The notes: generated by a model not told the origin, from the letters alone. A DNA stretch of 64,000 nucleotides from Streptosporangium becharense (GCF_014204985.1 NZ_JACHMP010000001.1:5022001-5086000); one strand, 5' to 3'. Positions 1 to 12,400 are shown, numbered from the stretch's first letter. Numbers and translations are program-made.

Positions 1-783
1 CTCCGTCATCCGCTTGACCTCCTGCGACTCGACGACCTCCGTCGGGAAGGCGGCGGCCAGCTCGTGGTGGACCTGGGCGGTGGCCTTGCCCAGGCGGAAG
101 GACTCGCCGCTGAAGTCGCCGCCCGCCTCGGAGGCGGAGGGTTCGAAGGAGGCGTACAGGTCGCGGACGCTGGCCAGCGCCAGGGCCCAGCCGTCGCTGG
201 CGTTCGACAGGAACTCCTGGGTCATCGCCAGGGTGGTGGGCTCACCGTCGAGGTCGGTCTCGATCCAGCCGTACGGCTGCGCGATGTGGTGCGTGCCCCG
301 CAGGGCCAGGGCCGTGACGATCTCCAGCTCCGGGTTGATCCCCGGGATGAGCCGGCGGAACAGCTTGCAGATGTAGGTGTCGCCGTACACGAGCGAGGTG
401 TTGGACTGTTCGGCGCCGAGCACCAGGCTCCGCAGGGAAGTGTCGATCTCCACCCCGTCCAGGTGACGGAAGCGGAGCGGGCCGAGGTCGCGGTCGGCGG
501 CCATCGCCTCCAGCAGGGTGCCGGTGAGGCAGGCGTCGTAGGCGGCGTCGTAGTAGCCGTCGCCGATGTGGGCCGGTTTGAAGCGGGCGGACTCGTCGGC
601 GTCGCTGCCCAGCAGGAGCTGGTAGCGGTCGCGTGCCCCGGCCTGACGCACCGAGATGATCAGGTGGCGCAGGCCGGGTGCGAGCTCGACGTCGGAGTCG
701 ATCGTGAGCTCGTCTATCGGACGCCCCTTACCGGCGAACCATCGTTGGTGCCTGATCCAGCCGGTAAGGAACTCCGTCAACAC
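1..783 (-). CDS. mak: Maltokinase, N-terminal part (runs off the window)
   Basis: Phosphorylates maltose with ATP to maltose 1-phosphate, the substrate of GlgE, in the cytoplasm. The GTG at 783 gives an open frame of 261 codons that continues past base 1; the family is about 450 residues, so the ATP-binding C-terminal half is outside. The start reads VLTEFLTGWIRHQRWFAGKG, and the WFAGKGR motif is characteristic of the maltokinase cap region. The visible end contains SFRLGKATAQVHHEL. A GGAGG at the end of treS precedes the start, and only 4 bases separate treS stop from this GTG, so the two are translationally linked. It is a stand-alone kinase, not the TreS-Mak fusion found in some bacteria. 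Family assignment is firm; the exact start could be the adjacent TTG. Confidence 0.88.
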   Translation of the reverse strand, partial: MLTEFLTGWIRHQRWFAGKGRPIDELTIDSDVELAPGLRHLIISVRQAGARDRYQLLLGSDADESARFKPAHIGDGYYDAAYDACLTGTLLEAMAADRDLGPLRFRHLDGVEIDTSLRSLVLGAEQSNTSLVYGDTYICKLFRRLIPGINPELEIVTALALRGTHHIAQPYGWIETDLDGEPTTLAMTQEFLSNASDGWALALASVRDLYASFEPSASEAGGDFSGESFRLGKATAQVHHELAAAFPTEVVESQEVKRMTE

Positions 784-787
784 GGCT

Positions 788-2491
<1,704 letters not shown>

Positions 2492-2536
2492 CAGTGGACT
2501 CCCCGCTGTTCTGCCGGTATGGCGTACCCGGCCGGC

Positions 2537-4714
2537 TCACCGCTGGTTCGCCGCCGCGGCACGCAGACTGAAGACGTGCGCTGGGTGGATGTGGGGATCG
2601 AGACGCACGTAGTTGGCCTGCCGCCAGCGGTACGACTCGCCCGACAGCTCGTCCTCCACGACGAACTCGGCGTTCCAGTCGAGACCGAGGGCCGGCATGT
2701 CCAGCGACACCGTCGCCTCGTGCGTGTTGTGCGGATCCAGATTCACGACAGCGAGAACCACGTCGCCCAGGCCGTGCCGTCGTGTGGCCGTGTCGTAGGC
2801 GCCGGGCAGCCGCTTGGAGAAGCAGACAATGTCCGGATGGTCGACGCTGTGGAACCGTAGATTACGCAGTTCCTGGAGCGCCGGGTGTGCTCTTCGGAAC
2901 AAATTGAGTTGGGTGATGAAGGGGGCGAGACTGCGGCCTTCTCGCTCGGCAGTTACCCAATCACGCGGTTTGTATTGATATTTCTCACTATCTAGGTATT
3001 CTTCACTCCCCGGTCGAACCGGTACATTCTCCGCAAGCTCATACCCGGAGTACACACCCCAGGTCGGCATCGAAAGGGCGGCGAGAACCGCTCTGATACG
3101 GAATGCCGGGACTCCCCCGTGCTGTAGGTATTCATGAAGGATGTCGGGAGTGTTGACGAACAGGTTGGGCCGCATGAAGTGCGAGGTCTCGTGGGAGAGC
3201 TCGGTCAGATACTCCTCGACCTCGGTGCGGGAGTTACGCCAGGTGAAGTAGGTGTACGACTGGTGGAAGCCGACCTTGCCCAGCGTCCGCATCATCGCCG
3301 GCCGGGTGAACGCCTCGGCCAGGAACAGCACGTCCGGGTCGGTGGCGTTGATGTCGGCCAGCAGCCGCTCCCAGAAGGCCACCGGCTTGGTGTGCGGGTT
3401 GTCCACCCGGAAGATCCGCACGCCGTGGTCCATCCAGTGCCGCACGACCCGCTTGACCTCCTGGTAGATCCCCTCCGGGTCCTTGTCGAAGTTGAGCGGA
3501 TAGATGTCCTGGTACTTCTTCGGCGGGTTCTCCGCGTACGCGATCGAGCCGTCGGCGCGGATGTTGAACCACTCCGGGTGCTCCTTGACCCACGGGTGGT
3601 CGGGTGCGCACTGCAGGGCCAGGTCGAGGGCGATCTCCATGCCCAGCTCGCGGGCCTTGGCCACGAAGACGTCGAAGTCCTCGAAGGTGCCCAGGTCGGG
3701 GTGGATGGCGTCGTGACCGCCCTGCTCCGAGCCGATCGCCCAAGGCGAGCCGGGGTCGTGCGGGTCGGGCGTCAGAGTGTTGTTGCGGCCCTTGCGGAAG
3801 CTGTGCCCGATCGGGTGGATCGGCGGCAGGTAGACGACGTCGAAGCCCATCTTCGCGATGGCCGGCAGGCGCTTCGCGGCAGTCTGGAAATTTCCGGACT
3901 TGGGAACGCTGTCGCGCTCGATGATCGCACCCTCGGAACGCGGGAAGAACTCGTACCACGACCCGAACAGCGCACGGCGCCGGTGGACCAGGATCGAGCG
4001 CCGGGCCGAGCGCGTCAGCAGGTCCCGCAGCGGGTGGGCCCGCAGCAGCGCCACCGTCTCCGGGAGCTGCGCCACCGCGAACCGGGCACGCGGGTCGACC
4101 TCCGGGTCGCGCAGCCTGGCCGCCACCTCCAGCAGCGCGGCGCGGTGCCCGCACGCCTGCGCCGGCACGGCCTTGCCCCGCGTGGCCGCGCCGCCGGCGG
4201 ACTTCCCGGCGGCCTTGCCGCCCACCGCCGGACCGGCCGTCCCGGTGCCTGCCCCGGTTCCGGTCGCAGTGCCGACCGTGGTGCCGGTCAAGGGGCCCGC
4301 TCCGGGCCGGCAGTCGGCGGGCCGCACCGCCCTGGCCGCGCGCTCGAACAGCCGGGCACCCTCCTCGCACATCAGGTCGGCGTCCATGCCGCGCGGAATC
4401 TTGATGCCCGCGTCGTGCAGCCAGGTGGCCAGGGGGTCGCCCCACGCCTCGACGCGGAAGGTCCACTCGCCCTCGGCGGGCAGCGTCACCTCCACGCTCC
4501 ACCGGTCGGTGCCGGGGGAGCGCTCGGTCATGGGCAGCAGAGGTCCGCGCACGCCGTCCGGGCCGGTGAGGACCACGCCGGCGGCGACCGCGTCGTGTCC
4601 TTCCCGGAACACGGTCGCGGAGATCTCGAAGGTTTCACCTGCGGCGGCCTTGGCGGGGTAACGCCCGCACTCGACCGTCGGGTGGATGTCCAGGATAGGG
4701 ATTCGTCCGATCAT
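2537..4714 (-). CDS. glgE: Alpha-1,4-glucan:maltose-1-phosphate maltosyltransferase
   Basis: Transfers maltosyl units from maltose 1-phosphate to the non-reducing end of alpha-1,4-glucans (GH13_3). 725 residues; most GlgE are about 660-700. Order: N-terminal beta-sandwich (about 1-110), helical domain S (about 110-245), catalytic barrel from about 250, C-terminal sandwich after about 620. Catalytic residues are D438 in GVRIFRVDNPHTKP and E467 in FLAEAFTRP. Odd feature: residues about 136-185, inside domain S, are a Gly/Ala/Thr/Lys-rich insert (TGTTVGTATGTGAGTGTAG and similar) with no fold-like content, which explains the extra length. It is the first gene of the leftward glgE-treS-mak run and is divergent from glgP, so the 348-base gap between them must hold both promoters. 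Confidence 0.95.
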   Translation of the reverse strand: MIGRIPILDIHPTVECGRYPAKAAAGETFEISATVFREGHDAVAAGVVLTGPDGVRGPLLPMTERSPGTDRWSVEVTLPAEGEWTFRVEAWGDPLATWLHDAGIKIPRGMDADLMCEEGARLFERAARAVRPADCRPGAGPLTGTTVGTATGTGAGTGTAGPAVGGKAAGKSAGGAATRGKAVPAQACGHRAALLEVAARLRDPEVDPRARFAVAQLPETVALLRAHPLRDLLTRSARRSILVHRRRALFGSWYEFFPRSEGAIIERDSVPKSGNFQTAAKRLPAIAKMGFDVVYLPPIHPIGHSFRKGRNNTLTPDPHDPGSPWAIGSEQGGHDAIHPDLGTFEDFDVFVAKARELGMEIALDLALQCAPDHPWVKEHPEWFNIRADGSIAYAENPPKKYQDIYPLNFDKDPEGIYQEVKRVVRHWMDHGVRIFRVDNPHTKPVAFWERLLADINATDPDVLFLAEAFTRPAMMRTLGKVGFHQSYTYFTWRNSRTEVEEYLTELSHETSHFMRPNLFVNTPDILHEYLQHGGVPAFRIRAVLAALSMPTWGVYSGYELAENVPVRPGSEEYLDSEKYQYKPRDWVTAEREGRSLAPFITQLNLFRRAHPALQELRNLRFHSVDHPDIVCFSKRLPGAYDTATRRHGLGDVVLAVVNLDPHNTHEATVSLDMPALGLDWNAEFVVEDELSGESYRWRQANYVRLDPHIHPAHVFSLRAAAANQR

Positions 4715-5062
4715 CGCGTCTCAAGGTAGCGACGGCACGCCGGTACCGCCGGAAGAAGTCGGCAAAGGAAGATCTTCATTTTTTCAAGCATCCCCGTGGT
4801 CGGCCTCGGGGCAGGGCGACACCCCGTCCCGACGGGTGGCCGCTTCCCGGGACGGCGCGTTCTGACCTGTAGGTCCGTTGCCCCAATAGTCCATCTTCAT
4901 GCGTACCGGTGGAAGAGTGCGGAACCTCTTACTCTTCGGCGAGTTGCCCGCACAATCGATCATCCGGCTTTGGTGTGTTTGGGGGCGATAGATAGCGGTG
5001 AGGTGGAGACCCGTGAGTGTTAGGGTCGCCCTCGTGGCGCTGAGTAACTAGGGTCTGGCCTC
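4715..5062. promoter_or_regulatory. Divergent glgE/glgP intergenic region
   Basis: 348 bases with lower GC than the flanking genes and no credible gene. It must carry the promoters of glgE (leftward) and glgP (rightward). A 10-bp perfect palindrome, GAAGATCTTC, lies at 4768-4777 next to a T-run, about 55 bases upstream of the glgE start. It could be an operator, though short palindromes like this occur by chance. TAGGGT hexamers near 5021 and 5049 are weak -10 candidates for glgP. No convincing ribosome binding site precedes the glgP GTG. Confidence 0.45.
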
Positions 5063-7642
5063 GTGAGAGCAATCCGTAGGTTCACCGTCCGCACCGTCCT
5101 GCCCCCGGAGCTGGCCGCCCTCGGCGAGCTCGTCCTCAACCTGCGCTGGTCGTGGCATCCGGAGACACTGGACCTGTTCGCAGAGGTCGATCCGGCCATC
5201 TGGGAACGCGTCGGCCACGACCCCGTCACCCTGCTCGGCGCCGTGGAGGCCGACCGGCTGCGCGAGCTCGCCGCCGACCGCCGTTTCCTGCGGCGCCTCG
5301 CCGACGCGGCCGACGACCTCCGCGAATACATGACCGCCCCCCGCTGGTACCAGAGCATCCCGGACGCCCCGCGGGCCGTCGCCTACTTCTCGCCCGAGTA
5401 CGGAATCGCCTCCGCCCTGCCGCAGTACTCCGGCGGGCTGGGCATCCTCGCCGGCGACCACCTGAAGGCGGCCAGCGACCTCGGGGTGCCGATCCTGGCC
5501 GTCGGCCTGCTCTACCGGCACGGCTACTTCACCCAGTCGCTCTCCCCCGAGGGCTGGCAGCTGGAGCACTACCCCTCCCTCGACCCGGGCGGCCTGCCGC
5601 TGACCCTCCTGCGGGAGGAGGACGGCACCCCGATCCACGTCAGGCTCAGCCTGCCGGAGCAGCGCATGCTCCACGCCCAGGTGTGGGTGCTGCAGGTGGG
5701 CCGGGTCCCGCTGCTGCTGCTCGACTCCGACGTGGCCGAGAACGACGCCGCCGCCCGCGACGTCACCGACCGCCTCTACGGCGGCGGCACCGACCACCGG
5801 CTGTTGCAGGAGCTGCTGCTCGGCGTCGGCGGCGTGCGCGCCATCCGCGCGTACTGCCGGGTCACCGGCCACGCCGAGCCCGAGGTGTTCCACACCAACG
5901 AGGGCCACGCCGGTTTCCTCGGTCTGGAGCGCATCCGCGAGCTCACCGAGGCCAGGCTCTCCTTCGACGAGGCGCTGGAGGCGGTCCGGGCCGGCACGGT
6001 CTTCACCACCCACACCCCGGTGCCCGCCGGGATCGACCGCTTCCCCGCGGAGATGATCGCGCGCCAGTTCGGCGGCGACAACGCCTGGCCCACGGTCCCC
6101 GTCGACCGCATCCTGGCCCTCGGCGCCGAGGAGGAGCCCGGCAAGTTCAACATGGCCGCGATGGGCATGCGCCTGGCCCAGCGGGTCAACGGCGTCTCCG
6201 AGCTGCACGGCGCCGTCAGCCGCGAGATGTTCCAGGGACTGTGGCCGGGCTTCGACGCCGCCGAGGTCCCGATCGGCTCCATCACCAACGGCGTACACGC
6301 CCCCACCTGGGTCGGCCGCGAGATCATGGAGCTGGCCGGGCGTGAGCTGCCCACCCTGGTCGAGCGTGGCCGGGGCTGGGAGGGCGTCACCAAGATCCCC
6401 GACGCCGACATCTGGGGGATCCGCGGGCGGTTGCGCACCAGGCTGGTCGAGGCGGCGCGCGCGCGGCTCCGCCGGTCGTGGGTCGACCGCGGGGCCTCCC
6501 CGCCCGAGCTGAACTGGATCGACGACGCGCTCGACCCGGAGGTGCTGACCATCGGGTTCGCCCGCCGGGTCCCCTCCTACAAGCGGCTCACCCTGATGCT
6601 GTCCGACCCCGACCGGCTCCGGGCGTTGCTGCTCGACCCCGACAAGCCGGTGCAGATCGTGATCGCGGGCAAGGCCCACCCGGCCGACGAGGGCGGCAAG
6701 AAACTCATCCAGCAGATCGTGACGTTCGCCGACTCCGAGGACGTCCGGCACCGCATCGTCTTCCTGCCCGACTACGACATGGCGCTGGGCCGGCTGATGG
6801 TGCAGGGCTGCGACGTGTGGATGAACAACCCGCTCCGTCCGCTGGAGGCGTGCGGCACCTCCGGCATGAAGGCGGCGCTCAACGGCGGACTCAACCTGTC
6901 CATCCGCGACGGCTGGTGGGACGAGTGGTACGACGGCACCAACGGCTGGGCCATCCCCACCGCGGACGGGGTGGCCGACCCCGAGCGCCGTGACGAGGTG
7001 GAGGCCGCCGCGCTCTACGACCTGATCGAGCACGAGGTCGCCGACCGGTTCTACGACCGCACCGACGGCCTGCCCCGGCGCTGGCTGGAGATGGTCCGCC
7101 ACACCCTGGCCTCGCTCGGCCCCAAGGTGCTCGCCGGGCGGATGCTCCGCGACTACGTGGTCGACCTCTACGCCCCGGCCGCCCGGTCCGCCCGTGCCCT
7201 GCTGGACGACGGTTACGAACCCGCCAAGGGGTTCGCCGCCTGGAAGCTCCGGGTCGGTCAGGCATGGCCGGGCGTCCGGGTCGAGCACGTGGAGGCGTCC
7301 GGGCTGGGAGACACCCCGGAGGTCGGCGCGTCCCTGGGGCTGAAGGCCACCATCGCCCTCGGCGACCTGGAACCCGGCGACGTACGGGTCCAGGCGGCCT
7401 ACGGCCGGGTCGGGCTCCACGACGAACTGGTCGCCCCAGGCTACGCCGACCTGACCGTCGACTCCGTCGACGACGGCGGCCGGGCGGTCTTCTCCGGCAC
7501 CGTCCCGCTCGACCGCACCGGCCCGTTCGGCTACACCGTCCGCGTCGTGCCCGACCATCCCCTGGTGGCGTCGCCGGCCGAGCTGGGCCTGATCGCGGTG
7601 CCCGAGGAGCCCGCGGGCATGACCAACGGCATCCTGCGCTGA
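5063..7642 (+). CDS. glgP: Alpha-glucan phosphorylase
   Basis: Phosphorolyses alpha-1,4-glucan to glucose 1-phosphate with a pyridoxal phosphate cofactor (GT35). 859 residues in the actinobacterial layout, with an N-terminal DUF3417-type region (about 1-110, containing LNLRWSWHPETLDLF) before the catalytic domain. Substrate-site motifs include EVFHTNEGHAGF. The cofactor lysine is K603 in CGTSGMKAALNGG, followed by the conserved DGWWDEWYDGTNGWAIPT. The C-terminal about 130 residues form an extra beta-rich segment usual in this subfamily. The GTG at 5063 is preferred because the RRFTVRTVLP start matches family members, although no strong Shine-Dalgarno is present. It is divergent from glgE, so glycogen breakdown and GlgE-type synthesis share one control region. 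Confidence 0.95.
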   Translation: MRAIRRFTVRTVLPPELAALGELVLNLRWSWHPETLDLFAEVDPAIWERVGHDPVTLLGAVEADRLRELAADRRFLRRLADAADDLREYMTAPRWYQSIPDAPRAVAYFSPEYGIASALPQYSGGLGILAGDHLKAASDLGVPILAVGLLYRHGYFTQSLSPEGWQLEHYPSLDPGGLPLTLLREEDGTPIHVRLSLPEQRMLHAQVWVLQVGRVPLLLLDSDVAENDAAARDVTDRLYGGGTDHRLLQELLLGVGGVRAIRAYCRVTGHAEPEVFHTNEGHAGFLGLERIRELTEARLSFDEALEAVRAGTVFTTHTPVPAGIDRFPAEMIARQFGGDNAWPTVPVDRILALGAEEEPGKFNMAAMGMRLAQRVNGVSELHGAVSREMFQGLWPGFDAAEVPIGSITNGVHAPTWVGREIMELAGRELPTLVERGRGWEGVTKIPDADIWGIRGRLRTRLVEAARARLRRSWVDRGASPPELNWIDDALDPEVLTIGFARRVPSYKRLTLMLSDPDRLRALLLDPDKPVQIVIAGKAHPADEGGKKLIQQIVTFADSEDVRHRIVFLPDYDMALGRLMVQGCDVWMNNPLRPLEACGTSGMKAALNGGLNLSIRDGWWDEWYDGTNGWAIPTADGVADPERRDEVEAAALYDLIEHEVADRFYDRTDGLPRRWLEMVRHTLASLGPKVLAGRMLRDYVVDLYAPAARSARALLDDGYEPAKGFAAWKLRVGQAWPGVRVEHVEASGLGDTPEVGASLGLKATIALGDLEPGDVRVQAAYGRVGLHDELVAPGYADLTVDSVDDGGRAVFSGTVPLDRTGPFGYTVRVVPDHPLVASPAELGLIAVPEEPAGMTNGILR

Positions 7643-7655
7643 CAGTGAGGATGTA

Positions 7656-7747
7656 GGTGAACGCCTCCCGATAGAGCTTGGCTCTTGCTCTGACTGACCA
7701 CGGTGTCTTCAACGGGATCTGTCGGCTCTGTCCGGGAGGCGTTCGCC
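7656..7747. repeat. Long-loop inverted repeat downstream of glgP
   Basis: Arms 7656-7670 and 7733-7747 pair at 14 of 15 positions (core GAACGCCTCCCG / CGGGAGGCGTTC, 12 of 12), separated by 62 bases. The loop has no ORF. The loop is too long for a simple terminator. It may be a structured leader or small RNA, or a remnant of a mobile element end. Confidence 0.5.
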
Positions 7748-7792
7748 TGCACTCACACCGAGGTGGAGCCCGGCTCCCGCGCTGACACCGAG

Positions 7793-7844
7793 GACGCCCG
7801 CGGGCGCCCGTCCGGCACCGGCCGGGTGGGTGCCCGCGGGCGTC
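7793..7844 (+). terminator. GC-rich hairpin between glgP and the FAD gene
   Basis: Perfect 13-bp stem, GACGCCCGCGGGC (7793-7805) with its complement at 7832-7844, loop 26 bases. No U-tract follows, as is common for actinobacterial hairpin terminators. It would insulate the FAD gene that starts 35 bases later. Confidence 0.5.
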
Positions 7845-7878
7845 TCCCATGTCAGGAGGTCGGTATCGTGGGCCCGCT

Positions 7879-9267
7879 ATGGGGAAGAGCGCGGATCTCG
7901 TCGTGATGGGTGCCGGGCCGTCCGGCCTGGCCGCCGCCTGGCGGGCGGCGCGGCGCGGGCTGTCGGTGACCGTGCTGGAACGGGCCGGTCACGTGGGCGG
8001 GCTGTCGGCGAGCTTCGAGGTGGCCGGGGTCAGGGTCGATCACGGCAGCCACCGGTTGCACCCCGCGACCCCGCCGCACCTGCTGGCCGACCTGCGCGCT
8101 CTGCTCGGCGGAGACCTCCAGCAGCGGCCCCGCAACGGGCGGCTGCGGATCGCGGACCGGTTCGTGGGCTTCCCGTTGAAAGTCGGCGAGCTGGCCCGGC
8201 GGCTGCCTCCGGAGCTGCTGGCCGGGGTCGCCCGCGACGCGCTCACCGCCCCGCTGCGGCGGGCTCCCGCCGCCGGCGCCGCCTACGCCGGGACGCTCCG
8301 GGCGAGCCTCGGCCCCACCCTGTACGAGGCCCTCTACGCCCCGTACGCGGTGAAGCTGTGGGGGCTGCCGGGTGAGGAGATCGACGGCGACCAGGCGCGC
8401 AAGCGCGTCACCGCGGACAGCCCCTGGAAGATCGCCCGACGGGTCCTGCGCGGCCGGCCCGACGGCCAGGGCCGGGTCTTCCACTACCCCCGGCGCGGGT
8501 TCGGGCAGATCGTCGAGGCGCTCGCCGACGCGGCCGCCGCCGCGGGCGCCGACATCCGCCTCGGCACGGCCTGCACCCGGATCACCCCCGCCACCGGGGG
8601 CGTCGTGCTGCACGCCGCGGAGGAGGAGTTCACGGCCGGACGGGTGTTCTCCACGATCCCGATGCCCGCGCTGGCCCGGCTGGTGGAGCCGGGACCGCCG
8701 CCGGAGGTCGTCGAGGCCGCCGCCCGGCTGCGCTTCCGGGCGATGGTGCTGGTCTACGCGGTGCACGGGGGCGGCAGGTGGACGCCGTTCGACGCCCACT
8801 ACCTGCCCGGCCCCGGCACCCCGGTCACGCGTATCTCCGAACCGGCGAACTACCGCGTCAGCGCCGCCGACCCGGCCGACCGCACGGTGCTCTGCTTCGA
8901 GATCCCCTGCGCGGTGGGCGACGAGATCTGGACGACCGACGACTTCTCCGGAATCGTCCACGACACCCTCGCCCGTTCCGGTCTGCCCCCGATCGACCTG
9001 GCGGAGATCGTGGTGCGCCGGGTGCCGCACGTCTACCCCGTCTACGAGACCGGTTACGCCGCCCACCTGGCCGGGCTGGACGCCTGGGCGGGCACGGTCC
9101 CCGGCGTGACCACCTTCGGCCGCCTGGGCCTGTTCGCCCATGACAACACCCACCACGCCATGGCCATGGGCTACGACGCGGTCGGCTCCCTCACCCCCGG
9201 CGGCTGGGACGCACCCGCCTGGCGGGCCGCCCGGACCCGCTTCGCCCGGCACGTCGTCGAAGACTGA
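7879..9267 (+). CDS. FAD-dependent oxidoreductase of the amine oxidase/protoporphyrinogen-oxidase-like type
   Basis: 462 residues from the ATG at 7879. The N-terminus is a Rossmann FAD-binding fold: GAGPSG at residues 11-16, an acidic residue ending strand 2 (VTVLERAGHVGG), and a second motif with HGSHRLHP. The centre contains YAPYAVKLWGLPGEE, typical of a clade often found in cell-surface glycan clusters. The C-terminus has a closing dinucleotide-binding region (TFGRLGLFAHDN). The substrate is unknown; the family includes amine oxidases, desaturases and UDP-galactopyranose-mutase-like enzymes. An AGGAGG lies 19 bases upstream of the chosen ATG, which is far. An in-frame ATG at 7849 exists but has no ribosome binding site. 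Confidence 0.8.
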   Translation: MGKSADLVVMGAGPSGLAAAWRAARRGLSVTVLERAGHVGGLSASFEVAGVRVDHGSHRLHPATPPHLLADLRALLGGDLQQRPRNGRLRIADRFVGFPLKVGELARRLPPELLAGVARDALTAPLRRAPAAGAAYAGTLRASLGPTLYEALYAPYAVKLWGLPGEEIDGDQARKRVTADSPWKIARRVLRGRPDGQGRVFHYPRRGFGQIVEALADAAAAAGADIRLGTACTRITPATGGVVLHAAEEEFTAGRVFSTIPMPALARLVEPGPPPEVVEAAARLRFRAMVLVYAVHGGGRWTPFDAHYLPGPGTPVTRISEPANYRVSAADPADRTVLCFEIPCAVGDEIWTTDDFSGIVHDTLARSGLPPIDLAEIVVRRVPHVYPVYETGYAAHLAGLDAWAGTVPGVTTFGRLGLFAHDNTHHAMAMGYDAVGSLTPGGWDAPAWRAARTRFARHVVED

Positions 9268-9458
9268 AGCCCCGGGAAGCCGACCCCCTGTTTTCCCGCG
9301 ATCAGTGGCGACACGCCCATTTCACGCGGAGCCTCTCATATCACTGATCGTTCCTGAAATGCCTGGTCAGGGCCCGTAGCATGCCTCCCTGAATCGATTG
9401 ATCACTGCGTTTCCGCCACCCCTTGTCCGGCCCCGCCGCGCAGGGAAGGCGATCGGGG

Positions 9459-12400
9459 GTGCACGTGTCGGAGCGTGACGGGAAGACCCGGCGAAGGCAC
9501 CGGCTGTTGCGGATCGGGCTGGTCCTCGCGGCCACCGCCGGTGCGGTGTGCGGGATCGGGAACGGCACGGGCCTGGGGATCGACGCCGACGGCCGGCCGG
9601 TGCCGCAGGCCGTCCGGCCCGGCGCGGCCCCGGTGGCCCCGGCGGCGCTGGCGGCTCCGGCGGCTCCGGCCCGGAGCGCGCCGGACTTCGCCGCCCTCGC
9701 CGCCGCGGGAGCGCGCCGGCAGGCACGCGAGATCCGCACGGGAACCGGCTCCGGTTCCCGTGCCGGCGTCCGTGCCGCCGGTCGGCGGGCCGCGGCCGCC
9801 TGCCCGGTGACCTCCGTCATCTGCGTGGAGAACAGCAAACCCGGCAACCCGGCCAGCGAGTGGGACGTGGTGGGAGCGGGTAGCTCCAACATCCAGGGCT
9901 ACGCGACGCAGATGAGCGTCAACCGGGGGGAGACCGTCCGGTTCAAGGTGGAGACCATGGCCACCGACTACCGCCTGGACATCTATCGCATCGGCTACTA
10001 CGGCGGGATGGGTGCGCGCCAGGTGGCGACGGTGCAGCCGTCCGCCTCCCTGCCGCAGACACAGCCCAACTGCGCGGAGGAGACGTCGACCGGGTTGATC
10101 GACTGCGGGACCTGGGCGGTGTCGGCCTCCTGGCCGGTGCCGGCCGACGCGGTCTCCGGGGTCTACATCGCCAAGCTCGTCCGGGAGGACGGCAGGACCG
10201 GGGCCAGCCACATCATCTTCGTGGTCCGGGACGACACCCGGGGGTCGGACCTGTTGATGCAGACCTCCGACACCACCTGGCAGGCCTACAACCGATACGG
10301 GGGCAACAGCCTGTACTTCGGCGCACCCGCGAACCGTGCCTACAAGGTCAGCTACAACCGGCCGATCCGCACCCGCGGCACCAACGACAGCGACGCCCCG
10401 GAGAGCTTCTTCTTCAGCGCCGAGTACCCCATGGTCCGGTGGCTGGAGGCCAACGGGTACGACGTGAGCTACTCCACCGGCGTCGACACCGCCTCACGCG
10501 GCCAGGAACTGCGGGAGCACCGGGCGTTCCTGTCGGTCGGCCACGACGAGTACTGGTCGAACGAGATGCGGAACAACGTGGAGTCCGCCCGGGACGGCGG
10601 CGTCAACGTGGCCTTCTTCTCCGGCAACGAGATCTTCTGGAAGACCAGGTGGCAGCCCAGCATCGACGGCACCGCCACCCCGTACCGGACCCTCGTCTGC
10701 TACAAGGAGACGCACGCCAACGCCAAGATCGACCCCAGCCCGGAGTGGACCGGCACCTGGCGCGACCCGCGCTTCTCGCCGCCGTCGGACGGGGGGCGGC
10801 CGGAGAACCGGGTGACGGGCACCCTCTTCATGGTCAACGGCACCGTCAGCGACGCGCTGACCGTCCCGGCGGAGTTCGCGCCGCTGCGGTTCTGGCGCAA
10901 CACCTCGGTGGCGAGCCTCCAGCCGGGGCAGACCGCGACGTTCCCGGCGGGGACGCTCGGCTTCGAGTGGGACGAGGCGCCCGACGACGACTTCGCGCCA
11001 CCCGGGACGGTACGGCTCTCCCGGACGACCGTGGCCCAGTCGTCGAAGTACCTGCTCGACTACGGCAACACCTACGGGGCGGGGGTCGCCACGCACAGCC
11101 TGACCCTCTACAAGGTCGCGAGCGGCGCGCTCGTCTTCGGCGCCGGCACCGTCCAGTGGTCGTGGGGGCTGGACGCCACCCACGACCTGGCCGGTCCCAC
11201 CGCGGACGTCAGGATGCGGCAGGCGACGGTCAACCTGCTGGCCGACATGAAAGCCCAGCCGGCCAGCCTCCAGCCGGGCCTGGTCCCGGCGACGGCGTCG
11301 ACGGACACCACCCCTCCGACGTCGACGATCACCAGCCCGGCCGCGGGCGCGTCCCTGCCGCCGGGGAGCGGCGTCATCATCCAGGGGACGGCCGCCGACA
11401 CCGGGGGCGGGGTGGTGGGAGCCGTCGAGGTGTCGGTCGACGGCGGCGTCCGGTGGCGCCAGGCCACGGGACGCACCAGCTGGCAGTACGGATGGACGCC
11501 GCAGGACAGCGGCACCAAGACGATCATGGTCCGGGCGGTCGACGATAGCGGCAACGTCCAGGCGACCCCGACCACGCGGACCGTCACCGTGACCGGCGAC
11601 TGCCCGTGCACCATCTGGTCGGCCTCCACGGTGCCCGGCGTGGCCTCGACCGACGACAACGCCGCGGTGGAGGTGGGGGTGAAATTCCGCGCCTCCACGG
11701 CGGGAACCGTCTCCGGGGTCAGGTTCTACAAGGGCTCGGGCAACACCGGCACCCACATCGGCAACCTGTGGACCTCCGGCGGGCAACTGCTGGCGCGGGC
11801 GACGTTCACCGGCGAGACGACGGGCGGCTGGCAGCAGGTGAACTTCGCGACCCCGGTCCAGGTCGCCGCCGGCACCACGTACGTGGCCTCGTACTTCGCA
11901 CCCGTCGGAAGGTACGCGCGGAACCTGTCGTACTTCACGGGCGCCTTCACGAGCGGACCCCTCACCGCCCTGGCCAGCGGGACGGACGGCGGCAACGGCG
12001 TGTACCGGTACGCCACGGGCACCGTCTTCCCCGACCGGACGTACCAGGCGAGCAACTACTGGGTCGACGTCGTCTTCACGCCCTCCGGCTCCACCCCGAC
12101 CCCGACGCCGACGATCACCCCCACGCCCACCCCGACGATCACCCCCACCCCCACGCCCACGGTCACCCCCACGCCGAGGAGCCTGTGGAGCGACACGACG
12201 GTCCCCGCCACCCCGTCGGCGGACGACCCGTCGGCCGTCACGCTCGGCGTGAAGTTCCGGGCGTCGGTGAACGGGACCGTCACCGGCATCAAGTTCTACA
12301 AGGGCCCGCAGAACACCGGCACCCACACCGGCAGCCTGTGGACGAGCGGCGGCCAGCTGCTCGCCACCGCGACGTTCACCGGCGAGACGGCGTCCGGGTG

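Noticed and set aside
4796..5023. 75-codon frame in the glgE/glgP gap
   Set aside because: Poor codon bias and position over two promoters; no family resemblance.
5048..7558. 836-codon open frame antisense to glgP
   Set aside because: Mirror frame of a GC-rich gene; glgP has family motifs and PLP site, the antisense translation has none.
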